A stretch of 64,000 nt of DNA from Hydrangea macrophylla (GCA_033977485.1 CM066984.1:113825251-113889250), one strand, 5' to 3'. Shown: positions 24,079 to 35,432, counted from the stretch's first letter. Program-made: numbers and translations. The notes: a model not told the origin generated them from the sequence alone.

Positions 24079-24960
24079 GGTGACACCTTTAAGTAAACCA
24101 AATCTCCCACATCAAATTCCAACAGTCGCCTATGCTTGTCGGCATAACTCTTATACTTACTTTGAGTTGTTAGTAACCGTTGTCGAATTACCTTTATCTT
24201 ATCTGTCGTCTCTTGTACAATTTTCGGCCCTTCAATCATTCTTTCCCCGACTTCCGTGCAACTAATCGGTGAACGACACAAGCGACCATACAAAGCTTCA
24301 TAAGGAGTCATCCCAATACTCGACTGAAAACTATTGTTATGCGCGAACTCAATTAACCGCAAGTGGTTTTCCCAATCACCCTGGAAATCAAGTATACATA
24401 AACGAAGCATGTCTTCTAAAATCTGGATTAGTCTTTCCGATTGACCATCGGTCTGAGGATGAAAAGCGGTGCTGAAATGCAATTTGGTACGCATTGCTTC
24501 TTGTAAGGCGCCATCCAAAACTTTGATGTAAAACTACTATCCCTATCCGAAAAAATAGAAACTGGAATACCATGTAGTCTCACAATCTCGCGGATATACA
24601 ACTTAGCTAACGCCATTGACTTAGTTGTTCGAAGTGGTAGGAAGTGCAACGACTTCGTCAATGGGTCAACGATCACCCAAATAATAGTATTCAATCTCTT
24701 AGACCTCAGAAACCGATTAACAAAATCCATTGTAATGTGTTCCTATTTCCATTCGGCTATCGGTAACGGTTATAACAATCCCGAAGGTACTTGGCGTTCA
24801 CAACCTTCACTTGTTGACAACTCGTACATCGTGAAACATAGTGTGCTATCTCACTCTTTATTCCCGGCCACCAATAAACATGTATCTAGTCTTTATACAT
24901 CTTAGTACTTCCCGGATGAACGGTGTACTTCGTATTGTGTGCTTCCTTTAGAATGTTCTA
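24079..24960 (-). pseudogene. Gypsy A integrase
   Basis: The frames at 24428-24730 and 24024-24518 encode a chromovirus integrase: [10 protein letters not shown] with the first Asp, [13 protein letters not shown] with the second, then [20 protein letters not shown] with the Glu, and the C-terminal GLVYLKV-type region. A frameshift lies near 24490-24520 and stops lie upstream. The chain is cut at 24079 by the copia insertion; its end is at 2540-2968. Confidence 0.88.
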
Positions 24961-25890
24961 TTTCAACTCCTTTTCAGCAGGGACACAAATTCTACCCCTC
25001 AATCTCAAAACATTGTTCTCAAAAATAAAACCTAGTTGTTTTTCCATTAGAATCTCATCATAAATCCTCTTCAAAGCTACATCTTGAAGTTGTTTCTCTG
25101 TAATCTCATGAATCAAGAATGATTGCGCCACAATCGTCGACATCAAGCCACCTTCAATTTCCAGAATCACTTCAAGTTCCAAATTCTCCATATCTCGAAT
25201 CAATTCTTTCTGAGAAGTCAAATCTGATGCAGTGTTGGTTGGTGCCTTACAACTAAGAGTATCGGCGACTACATTCGCTTTTCCCGGATGATACTGAATT
25301 GATAAATCATAGTTCTTCATCAACTCTAGCCATCTCATTTGCCTCATGTTCAAATCTCGTTGCGTGAATAAGTATTTCAAACTCTTATGATCCGTATATA
25401 TCTCACATTTCTCCCCGTATAGGTAATGACGTCAAATCTTCAATGCAAAAATTACGGCGGCCAATTCTAGATCATGTGCCCGATAGTTCTTCTCGTACAG
25501 TATAAGTTGTCGCGACGTATACGCAATGACCTTATCACCTTGCATAAGAATGCAACCTAAACCTCTATATGAAGCATCACTATAAATGAGTCCCCGTCGG
25601 AACGGCTAATATTGGTGCCTTCACTAGTCGGCTCTTCAACTCTTGGAAACTTTCTTCACATCCCGAACTCCATACAAAAATAATATCTTTCGTCATCAAT
25701 TGTGTCATTGGCATTGCTATACGTGAAAAGTCTTTTACAAACCTCTGATATTAACCAGCTAATCCTAGGAAACTTCGAATCTCTGTCACATTCGTTGGTC
25801 TCACCCAATTAGTAACGGCTTCTATTTTCTGAAGGTCTACAGAAATTCCTTTAGTCGATACAATATGCCCAAGAAAAGAAATCTCAATCA
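24961..25890 (-). pseudogene. Gypsy A RNase H region
   Basis: The frame 24958-25380 encodes [20 protein letters not shown] and [16 protein letters not shown], the hallmark end of gypsy RNase H and the linker to integrase. Upstream minus-strand sequence to 25890 encodes the rest of RNase H and the reverse transcriptase thumb, broken by stops. Confidence 0.85.
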
Positions 25891-26600
25891 ACTAGAACTC
25901 ACACTTCTGCAATTTTTCGAACAATCTCTTTTCACGTAAGCATTGTAAGGCTAATCGCAGATGATGCTCGTCATCTTCAACACTCTTGGAATAGATTAAG
26001 ATGTCATCTATGAATATAATAACAAACTCATCCAAGTAGTCTTTGAAGACACGATTCATCAAGTTCATGAAAGTAACTGGTGCATTAGTCACTCCAAATG
26101 GCATAACCAAAAATTCAAAGTGACCATATCAAGTCCTGAAAGCTGTCTTCTCAACATCTTCCTCTTTGACTTTCAACTGATGGTAACCGGATCTCAAGTC
26201 AATCTTTGAAAATACCTAAGCTCCTTGCAACTGATTAAACAAATCATCTATTTGCGGTAATGGATATTTATTCTTGACGGTCAACTTATTCAACTCTCGA
26301 TAGTCGATACACATACGCATTGTCCCATCTTTCTTCTTCACAAACAAAATTAGAGCTCCCCACAGCGAAACACTAGGTCAGATAAAACCCTTCTCCAACA
26401 TTTTTTCTAACTGAACTTTCAATTCCTTTAATTCTACTAGTGTCATTCAGTACGGTGCTTTGGATACCGGTTGTGAGCCTGGTACTACTTCTATTGTGAA
26501 CTCAAGCTCTCTCTATCAATCCATCGGGTAACTCATTGGGAAAAACATCTAGGAATTCTTGAACTATTACTAATGGTCCAAGAACTCGTGTGTCAAAAAT
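25891..26600 (-). pseudogene. Gypsy A reverse transcriptase
   Basis: The frame 25892-26110 contains [20 protein letters not shown] and the intact catalytic box FIDDILIYS. Upstream sequence (26110-26500) encodes [13 protein letters not shown] and [13 protein letters not shown] motifs with several stops, parallel to the intact frame in gypsy B. Confidence 0.88.
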
Positions 26601-27254
26601 GGAACATAAGAATCCCGAACAACCTTTCTTCAACATCTTACTTGCTTGAATCGTCGAAATCAAGTACGGTGGTACGGTCACACTCTTACCCTGAAAAGTA
26701 AACTCTTCTTAACCTGACGGATAGAAACTAACTCATTTTTGTTCATAATCAATCTTAGCTTGATTAGCCGACAACCAATCCATACCCAAGATAATATCAA
26801 AGTAATTCAATATTAACGAAATCAAATCAACGCTCAAGACCTTATCACCTATCTTGATCTCACACGACTTGAATACTGAAGAAGTTACTAACGGTTCATT
26901 GCTAGGCAATGATACACACAAATCATATCCTAGTGGTTCAGACTTAATAGTTAAATGCTTAACAAAGTCACGTGATACAAATGAATGCGTTGAACTAGAA
27001 TCCATAAGTATACGTGCATGATACTAACAAATAGGAAGAATACCTGATACGACTGTATCATTCGTATTCCCCGACCTAAGCTGAAAGTATCGTCCTTGCT
27101 GTTGTTCGACTCCCTTTCCTTTATCCACTCGTTGCCCTGCCTTTGAGCCACTCGGTATACTCGATGCCCCGGTGCTCGTTCCCGGTTGTCTCTTACTCGA
27201 ATAATTTTTTGCTATATGCCCTGGTTGTCCACACTCAAAACATTTTTCCCTCAT
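26601..27254 (-). pseudogene. Gypsy A protease and gag zinc knuckle
   Basis: The frame 26733-27005 is the aspartic protease. Its active-site triplet reads DSS instead of DSG (MDSSSTHSFVS), and the second hallmark ILGMDWL is kept. The frame 27024-27254 holds the zinc knuckle CFECGQPGHIAKNY, in which the last Cys of the CCHC pattern is Tyr. Both key changes argue that the element is dead. Confidence 0.88.
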
Positions 27255-28200
27255 CTCTGGGTTTTAGCTCTTGGTGTTCAAGATTGTGTTCTGTATGATT
27301 AGATTTGTGTTTGAATGATAGTTTCTGGATAGGTGTCCTAATTTCTTGCGAATGTAAGACATGCTCAAAAGATAGCAAGTCCCCTTATGTCTCAGGTTAC
27401 ATGTCGGGCATAATGGTCTCGAGTCTCCAACGAAAGTGCTTCCTCATTGGTTACCCATATTCGATCCTGAACTCTGCGTGAATGGTTTCTTCGCATTGCC
27501 TTGACTTTTGCCCCTATTGTCATTTGCTCTCTTTCTTTGTTGTCCTTGTCGATAGCGATCGACACTTTTCTAAGCAATACGGGCAGCTTCCTTAACTAGA
27601 GAAACAATCGGGTGTTGCAACATGTCCACACAGCTATAGATATTCTCCCTAAGCCCTTCCTCAAACTTACGAGCCTTATCCCCATCTCGGAACGGTAGTT
27701 TTTCCGAAGCGCAACAAGGCATTGTAACGGGATTCATACTCACTCATAGTCATGTTTCCCTGGACTAAACTTGAAAACTCTTGGCATTTTTGGGTATAAG
27801 CAGATTGTTGGATTCCTCTTTAAATGCTTCCCACGTGGTCGAATTCCCTTGTTCAAGCACGTTGTTCCACTAATTCATTGCTTCGCCCATCAACGTATCG
27901 GATGCTCACATATTTTTTTCCTCGTTGGTACATATCATAGTACGGAAGTGTCTTTCCATGTCCATCATCCAATGGTCAGCCAAGTCTATGTCAACCTGTA
28001 CATGGTACAAGGTCGGTTTTCTCTTATGGAATTGTTCCACGATTGTGTGTTGAGCTCTCAATACCGGTGGTGCATTGATATAACAGACTTCAACCGGTGG
28101 AGCCTGAACGTTCATCTAATCTCTTTCACTTATAGCTTGAATAAAATCTCCCACCATGTTCACTATTTGGTCCATCCGCGAATGCGGTGACAACTCTCTT
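27255..28200 (-). pseudogene. Gypsy A gag
   Basis: Minus-strand remnants of a gypsy gag. The frame 27906-28115 includes the start of the capsid region (LADHWMMDMERHFR), and further stretches lie around 27560-27900. Frames are short and interrupted. The likely gag start is near 28160-28200, about 250 bases after the primer site. Confidence 0.7.
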
Positions 28201-28444
28201 ACCGAATCAACCATAACATTTCAAGAACTCGTCCTGTTAAGTACAGTGCATAAAAACGATGCATGCCATGCCACGCCACAAGATATATATATATATATAA
28301 ATGTGCACAATTCATCACGATCAACAATAGATGCTAACATGAAGCATTTCTACAATGATAACAATATTATTGCCAGAATCATACATTCCACTCGTCGTCA
28401 CTCAACATATAACGTCACTTGTCCCCTCAAGGCTCTAAATTTAT

Positions 28445-28456
28445 GCTCTGATACCA
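28445..28456 (-). other. Gypsy A primer binding site, tRNA-iMet type
   Basis: Minus-strand TGGTATCAGAGC, five bases from the 5' LTR end at 28462. It fixes the orientation of gypsy A and the boundary of its 5' LTR. Confidence 0.9.
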
Positions 28457-28461
28457 ATAAA

Positions 28462-28992
28462 TGTCATAGCCGGATCCTACAATAGCGGAACCAAAGCCCG
28501 TGGCACGCCACCGAGGCTACTCCAATTCATTAACGTTCCCAAAGGAATTAGTTTTAAGAACACACAACGGAAAAAGAAACATAACTCTCGTTCTAGTACG
28601 TACCGGAGCCAACCAAAAATAAACTATTCACCCGAAGGCTTCAAAATTCAATCCAATTAATTTTCCCTTAAAAGGGTCCCCAAAAGAAGCTTAAGTTTGT
28701 AATTAGAACTTTTGAAAAGGTTTGGAAGTAGGAGAACCAACTAGGCTGGCAGGGGGTATCTCGACCGGTCGAATGTCCCTTTCGACTGGTCGAAAGTCCC
28801 ATCGACCAAAGGCCTTTACTGAAGGTTCAAGCAGAGGGGCATTCGACCGGTCGAATGGGTCCCTTCGACCGGTCGAAAGTCCTTTTACAACAAAGCCACT
28901 TGTTTCTGTCCAACTTTCGACGCAACAAAAAGTGCCCTATCAAAGTCCATTCCTTCTGAAACTTTATGGAAGTTATTTAAACATATATATCA
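28462..28992 (-). repeat. 5' LTR of gypsy A, truncated by gypsy B
   Basis: It matches 243-775 but stops at ATATATATCA, where the LTR of gypsy B begins. The remaining ~1.7 kb of this LTR is absent from the window. Its palindrome cluster (28761-28880) is better preserved than in the 3' copy and shows perfect TCGACCGGTCGA copies. Confidence 0.88.
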
Positions 28993-31247
28993 TGTCACGC
29001 CCCGGATCCACACATGTGAACCCAAGACATGTGGCACGCCACCAAGGCCTTCAATCAACAAGTTACAAGTGAAAAGGAGGAAAAACACGCTCAAATTAAC
29101 CTTTGAGTTAGACAAAACAAGCCCAAGGGAAAAATGGTCATTAATAAGGTATATCAAATTTTATATCAAAATATAGTTTTTTGAGTCCCGGTTCCAACGC
29201 AAAAAACGGCACGCAAAACCGAGTTTTCTAGAAGAAGTTATGTCTGTTACCGTAAAAGTCGACAGTGCAGCAAAATTGTGAGCGGATCGATCCGCTCAAA
29301 AGCCGGATCGATCCATTTAAGGATTTTGGTATCAGAATGCCCCCGAAAAAGGCTGAATCGATCCCTTCAATAACCCAGATCAATCCGGGCTCAGCAGAAG
29401 TCATTTTTGCTGTCAAAAACTCTGCTAAACATTGCCAAACATCACCAACATCAAACCAAACCTCTTAGAAACTTACAAAAACATTTCAAAATCATTTCTA
29501 AACCATTTCAAAACATTCCCAATGGACTCTAACAAGTTCATATACAATAAACAAGATATGAAATGCAATTCTCTCTCACATACTCCCCAAATCTCTTCCA
29601 AATACTACCAATGCTATTATGATCAACCAAAACATGTTTTTAAACCAAATTTTTATTCAAACATACCCAAAACTACATTATTAAGGTATGGAAGATGCCA
29701 ACAACCTTCTAAGCTTCAATTACCAAATTTACACAAGTCTTGGAGTGATTAATCCAAAACTAACATATCTCTCCAAGTTTTAACATAAACTCAAGTTAAC
29801 TATTACAAACGACAAGTTTTGCACCAAAATTATAAGTTTAGCTCAAAAACAACTATATACATGAAACTACAACATTTACAAGCTTCCTCGACTCCACGAA
29901 CCCCAAGTTCATCTTCCCGGATTCTCGCCGTCGTGCTCACCTACAATGGTTATTCAATAACCACTACAATATATAAGCTATATGCTTAGTGAGAGATATC
30001 AATTAAGCACACGGATGACATATCATGTTTATATTCAACTCAACAAATAAATTGATCTCCGGATAAGCAAGTATTTCCTCCGCCACTACCCGCAAGTCCG
30101 CGACTCCCCCAATAGTCCACGGCACAAGCCAATGACCCACGCCACCCACGTGCGGTCTAATGCCGTTGTCGGCAACGAGTGGTCGTTACCACAGAACAAT
30201 TTCATGGCGGATTCATACAAGCTTTCCTTTTATCCAAATAGGCAACTAAGCATGCTCACATAAACATAACACCGTGCTTTTCATATAATTTTAGCTAAAC
30301 ATGGACAATCAAGCTAAATAGGTATGTAATTTATACCCAAATGAACACAAACACAAATCTCATCCAAATACAAGATTGAAACCACTCACCTCTTAGCAAT
30401 TCGTTCCTAGTTGTGAAATTGAAGCTCAAATCTACTAAAGGTTAAAAATCCTACATGAATTCAACCAACTACGGGTTACCGCTCCGAATTGAGTCTCAAA
30501 AATTACGACGATTATACTCAATAAAATCAGTACCAAAACGTAGAACTCACCTCTACGAGTCCAAATCCGGTCTCGGAATTGAAATTGGGTGTCGGACGCG
30601 CCGTCAATCGTCGTCGTAGAGCTCCGGCTAACCCCGTCTCCGTTTTCTCTCTCTCACCGACTCAAAATGAAGAATAAGAGATATGATCTCTCCATATCTC
30701 TACAGCTCATGTATATCACATAGGATTTCTATTATGAAACCCACCCAATTTTTGATTATTTTCATTTACACCCCTGACTAATTTTATAACTAACTATTTA
30801 ATCCTCCTAACTTAAGTGGGTATTTGTCTATGTCTCGCGTGGGTCCCATAGGTGGTCCCACATAATTTTGTGAAGTTACTAATTAGCCTACTAATTAAAT
30901 AGCGTGTTCATTTCGTCCTCACTAAGGTATCCCAAATGACCACACAAATGGTCCTTAATAATAAACAATATATTCTAAACAATATATAAATATCTCACAT
31001 ATGCCTTAATAAACATTTAAGCACATAAGGGTAATTCCACCATCTTTGTCCCATCACAATGGAACTTTCTCAACTCATGTCCCAATTTGGGACTGCCACA
31101 TTGGCCAACTTTGGGTTCCCAATTTGGACACCCACAATCAACTAGTGAGTTAAAACTCACTTAAACATGTGTTAATAAACACCAATTAATTATGATAATG
31201 CATGCCTAAATCATGATTAACAATTAATCGCGGGAGCGGGTGTTACA
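28993..31247 (-). repeat. 3' LTR of gypsy B
   Basis: 2255 bases, TGTCACGCCCCGG...GGGTGTTACA on the + strand. The ends match the chromovirus LTR pattern of the other elements here. A cluster of GGATCGATCC copies lies at 29284-29385. The opposite LTR is not in the window, so the boundary is inferred from the TG/CA ends and the adjacent polypurine tract. Confidence 0.85.
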
Positions 31248-31261
31248 TCTCTCCCCTCCTT
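31248..31261 (-). other. Gypsy B polypurine tract
   Basis: The minus-strand sequence AAGGAGGGGAGA immediately precedes the 3' LTR, the expected position for second-strand priming. Confidence 0.8.
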
Positions 31262-31292
31262 AAAAGAAGTTTGTCCCCAAACTTAAAGTACC

Positions 31293-32471
31293 TCAAGATT
31301 CAAATAGGAATGGGTACTTCTCACGCATCTCATCCTCCCGTTCCCATGTAGCCTCTTCAACAGAGTGATTCCGCCACAAAACCATAACCAATGGAATAAT
31401 CTTGGTCCTCAGAACTTGAACTTTTGCATCGAGAATTCTCATTGGATGTTCTATGTAAGTCAAGTCTTCCCTAATTCTTAACGGTTTTGGCGTAATGACA
31501 TGACGTGAATCTGATACACAACGTCGCAACATTGATACATGGAATACATTATACACATTCTCCATTTCTTGTGGTAGCTCTAACCAGTATGCTACTGGTC
31601 CAACTCTACCAATAATCTCAAATGGTCCAACGTACCTCGAATTCAGTTTCCCACGCTTTCCAAACCTCACAATTCCCTTAGTTGGTGACACCTTTAGGAA
31701 CACATAATCACCAACTTCAAACTCTATTAGTCTCCTTTTCAAATTCGCGTAGCTCTTGTAACGACTTTGAGCTGTTTGCAATCGTTGCTGTATCACCTTA
31801 ACTTTCTCTGTGGTCTGCTGAACTATCTCAGGTCCCCATAGTTTCGGTTCTCCTACCTCAGCCCAACAAATCGGCGAACGACATCTACACCCATATAAAG
31901 CCTCAAAAGGTGCCATCCCAATACTGGATTGAAAACTATTATTATAAGTAAATTCCGCCAATGGTAAGTGTATTTTCCAATCACCCTTGAAATCAAGAAC
32001 ACATAATCTAAGCATATCTTCCAATATCTGAATTACCCGTTCTGATTGTCCGTCAGTCTGCGGATGAAAAGCTGTGCTAAAATTCAACTTTGTGCCCATA
32101 GCCTCTTGTAAACCCCTCCAAAATTTTGATGTAAATCTACTATCTCTATCAGAGATAATAGACACTGGAACTCCATGAAGGCTTACAATTTCCTGAACAT
32201 ATAACTCTGCCAACTTCATCAGGTCATTCGTCTTAATCGCTAGGAAATGCGCAGACTTGGTTAATCGGTCAACAATTACCCAAATAATATCATTTGATCT
32301 TCTGGATTTTGGTAAACCTGCTACAAAATCCATCATGATGTTCTCCCATTTCCATTCCGGTACTGGTAATGGTTGCAATAATCCTGCTGATCTTTGATGT
32401 TCCGCTTTTACCCGTTGACACACCAAACACTTTGCCACGTATTCGGCTATTTCTCGCTTCATTCCAAACCA
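31293..32471 (-). pseudogene. Gypsy B integrase with chromodomain
   Basis: A 389-residue open frame begins inside the zinc-binding region (CLVCQRVKAEHQ). It contains the catalytic Asp residues (MMDFVAGLP, ISDRDSRFTSKFW) and Glu ([16 protein letters not shown]), then the [19 protein letters not shown] core-binding part. The C-terminal chromodomain reads LTYIEHPMRILDAKV and VLWRNHSVEEATWERED. It is joined to the upstream frame through one TGA at 32472-32474. Chromodomain integrases of this group bind heterochromatin marks, which biases insertion. Confidence 0.93.
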
Positions 32472-32474
32472 TCA

Positions 32475-33650
32475 ATAGTTCTCTCGTAGATCACGATACA
32501 TTTTAGTACTTCCCGGATGAATGGAATATTTGGTGTTGTGCGCCTCTTCTAGAATCGTCTCTTTAATCCCATTAACGTCGGGTACACAAATTCGATTTCT
32601 ATATTTCAATACACCATCCACATAAGTAAAATCCGGTTGCTTACCCTCAGGTATTCCATCACAAATCTTCCTCAAATTTGGATCTTGAAGTTGTTTCATT
32701 CTAATTTCATCTACAAGTGTCGGTTGTGCTATAATTGCCGCCATCAAAGCTCTCTCAGTTCTTGGAATTACTTCAAGGTCTAATAGTTCCATTTCACGAA
32801 TTAGTTTCTCTTGAGAAGTCACAACATAAGCTAAGTTACCAGTTGACTTTCGGCTCAATGCATCGGCTACCACGTTGACCTTCCCTAGGTGATATTGGAT
32901 CAATAAATCATAATCTTTCATTAACTCCAACCATCGTCTCTGCCTCATATTCAAGTCTCTCTGCGTGAATATATACTTCAAGCTCTTGTGATCCGTGTAA
33001 ATTTCACATCGTTCCCCGTATAGGTAATGTCTCCAAATCTTCAAGGCAAAGATCACCACTACCAATTCTAAGTCGTGTGTTAGGTAATTGGTTTCGTGTG
33101 GTCTCAGTTGCCGTGAAGCATATGCAATTACTTTGCCATTCTGCATTAGAACACATCCTAAACCTCAATGCGAAGCATCGCTGAATACAACAAACCCCTC
33201 AGTCCCCGACGGAATAGTCAGTATCGGTGCTGTTATAAGTCTAGTCTTCAATTCCTTGAAACTTTCCTCACATTCAGAACTCCAAACAAAAGGAACATCT
33301 TTTCTCATTAGCTGAGTCATAGGCATCGCAATTCTTGAGAAGTTTTCTACAAATCTTCGGTAATACCCCGCCAAACCCAAGAAACTTCGAACTTCTGACA
33401 CATTTTTCGGTGGATTTCAATTGGCTACTGCTTCAATTTTCTGCGGGTCCACTGAAACACCTTCTTTAGAAATCACATGTCCCAAAAATGCTATCTTTGT
33501 AAGCCAAAACTCACATTTCTTCAATTTACCAAATAAATTCTTCTCGCGAAACCGTTGCAACACCAATCGTAAATGTTTTTCGTGATCTTTAACACCTTTA
33601 GAGTAGACTAAAATATCATCAATGAAGACAATTACAAATTCATCTAAGTA
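32475..33650 (-). pseudogene. Gypsy B RNase H and reverse transcriptase C-terminal part
   Basis: The frames 32472-33146 ([37 protein letters not shown]) and 33165-33401 ([19 protein letters not shown]) are consecutive pieces of one chain, separated by single stops near 33162 and 33419. The reverse transcriptase catalytic box FIDDIL lies near 33610-33640. At least one interruption looks like a Trp codon TGG turned into TGA. Confidence 0.9.
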
Positions 33651-34784
33651 TTACTTGAATACCCGGTTCATCAAATCCATAAAAGCTGCGAGCGCATTGG
33701 TAACTCCAAATGGCATGACCATAAACTCATAATGTCTGTACCGAGTCCTAAAGGCTGTATTCTCCACATCTTTCTCTTTAACTTTCAGCTGATGGTAGCC
33801 CGATCTCAAGTCGATCTTCGAGAAAACTTGAGCTCCCTGAAGCTGATCGAATAAATCATCAATCCTCGGTAATGGATACTTGTTTTTAATGCTCAACTTG
33901 TTCAGCTCCCGATAATCAATACACATACGCATGGTTTCGTCTTTCTTCTTGACAAATAAAACTGGTGCTCCCCACAGAGAAACACTAGGTCGAATGAATC
34001 CCTTGTCGAGCAACTCTTGTAACTGGTTCTTTAATTCTTTCAGTTCCACGGGTGGCATTCTATATGGTGTCTTCGATACTGGTTGTGATCCAGGTGCTAC
34101 TTCAATAGTAAACTCAATCTCCCGCTCGATCTGCATGTCTGGTAAATCCTCAGGAAATACATCCGAAAACTCCCGTACTATCGAAATATCCTTAACCCGA
34201 GTCCCCGTGACACGTGTATCAATTACACTACATAGGAATCCTTGACAACCCATTTTCAACAACTTTTCAGCCTGAATTACTGATATCATATATGGTGGCG
34301 CTGCTACACCAACCCCTTGGAAGGTAAACTCTTTTTGCCCTGGTAATTGGAAATTAACCCTTTTCTGTTCACAATCAATTGTAGCATGATTTGTAGACGA
34401 CCAATCCATGCCCAAGATTACGTCAAAGTAGTTGATGGTTAATGGAATCAAATCAACAGTCAATACCTTATCACCTACTCTGATTTTACATGCTTTGAAC
34501 ACTGAAGAGGTCACCAACGGTTTACTTAGGGGTAATGATACAGATAAATCATACCCTAAGGATTCCGACATGCTATCCAAATGTTTGACAAATTCATGTG
34601 AAACAAATGAGTGTGTTGACCCTGAATCTATCAAAATTCGTGCTGGATGTGAACAAATATGAAGTATACCTGACACCACGGAGTCGGTAGCTGACACATT
34701 TCCCGGTGCAAGTTGAAAAGATTTCCCTTGTCTCTGCTTTATGGGTAATTCTTGGACCACAACTTTTATATAACTTTCACACAA
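33651..34784 (-). pseudogene. Gypsy B protease and reverse transcriptase N-terminal part
   Basis: This 377-residue open frame starts with a truncated gag-protease linker, then an intact protease active site ([12 protein letters not shown]) and ILGMDW. The reverse transcriptase follows: [33 protein letters not shown] and [12 protein letters not shown]. The first ~10 residues belong to flanking DNA. Gag is missing. Confidence 0.92.
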
Positions 34785-35039
34785 TTTATGTATTCCAAAA
34801 ACTAATCTATATTTATTACTGAATTCTTATCTAAAAATTAAAAACCACGTACTCAAGATAAAAACCACGTTCCAAGCAAAAAAAAAAAAAAGTTAAAAAA
34901 CACGTACTCATATGAGAAGCTCAAATTGATGGTTTTGGTCCTTCCTTTTGGTATATGTAGTTCCCCAAATCTGGTCCTGTACAACTAACAGCTTCTTCAT
35001 TGACCTATAGAGTTAGGGTTTGATTCTTCGATTCGATCA
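34785..35039. promoter_or_regulatory. Upstream region of the BAP31-like gene
   Basis: About 250 bases between the broken end of gypsy B and the start codon. AAAAACCACGT occurs twice (34843 and 34861) and a related AAAAACACGTACTCA follows at 34897; these contain CACGT/ACGT cores found in plant bZIP/bHLH sites. No convincing TATA box. The proximal promoter must be this short or extend into the retroelement. Confidence 0.4.
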
Positions 35040-35432
35040 ATGGCGTTGGAGTGGGTGGTGCTAGGATACGCCGCCGGCGCAGAGGCCATAATGCTCCTCC
35101 TCCTCACCATCCCAGGCCTCGATCCACTCCGCAAGGGTCTGGTCACCGTCTCCCAGAGCCTTCTCAAACCCTTCCTCTCGGTGGTCCCCTTTTGCCTCTT
35201 CTTGCTTATGGACATTTATTGGAAATACGAGACCCGACCCACTTGTGAGTCCCAATCCTGCTCTCCATCGGACCACCTCCGCCACCAGAAGTCCATCATG
35301 AAGAGCCAGCGCAACGCCCTCCTCATCGCCGCCGCCCTCGTCTTCTACTGGCTCCTCTACTCCGTCACCGGCCTCGTTGTTCGTGCCGATCAGCTCAACA
35401 AGCGGTTGGAGAAGCTCAAGTCCCAGGATTGA
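35040..35432 (+). CDS. BAP31-like endoplasmic reticulum membrane protein
   Basis: This one-exon gene encodes 130 residues and resembles the short plant B-cell-receptor-associated-protein-31-like family (Arabidopsis members are about 129 residues). Three hydrophobic segments are visible: about residues 5-25 (VVLGYAAGAEAIMLLLL), 44-60 (FLSVVPFCLFLLMDIYW) and 93-115 (NALLIAAALVFYWLLYSVTG). A short charged tail ends KRLEKLKSQD. The long coiled-coil tail and dilysine signal of animal BAP31 are absent. Animal BAP31 acts in ER sorting and quality control of membrane proteins; the role of the short plant form is less clear. The start is the first ATG of a frame with strong third-position C/G bias, unlike the flanking DNA. 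The gypsy B end lies just upstream. Confidence 0.9.
   Translation: MALEWVVLGYAAGAEAIMLLLLTIPGLDPLRKGLVTVSQSLLKPFLSVVPFCLFLLMDIYWKYETRPTCESQSCSPSDHLRHQKSIMKSQRNALLIAAALVFYWLLYSVTGLVVRADQLNKRLEKLKSQD

Larger units (their letters stand above)
28993..34770 (-). mobile_element. Ty3/gypsy chromovirus B, 5'-truncated
   Basis: 3' LTR (28993-31247), polypurine tract, integrase with chromodomain, RNase H, reverse transcriptase and protease are present on the minus strand, in gypsy order. Gag, primer site and 5' LTR are missing: similarity stops near 34,770 within the gag-protease linker, about 270 bases before the BAP31-like start codon. The coding region is split by a few stop codons but otherwise well preserved. 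It is younger or better kept than gypsy A. Confidence 0.9.

Noticed and set aside
28266..28280. Clustered short repeats as a CRISPR array
   Set aside because: No regular repeat-spacer pattern in the window; the repeats are TA microsatellites and LTR palindromes in a plant genome.
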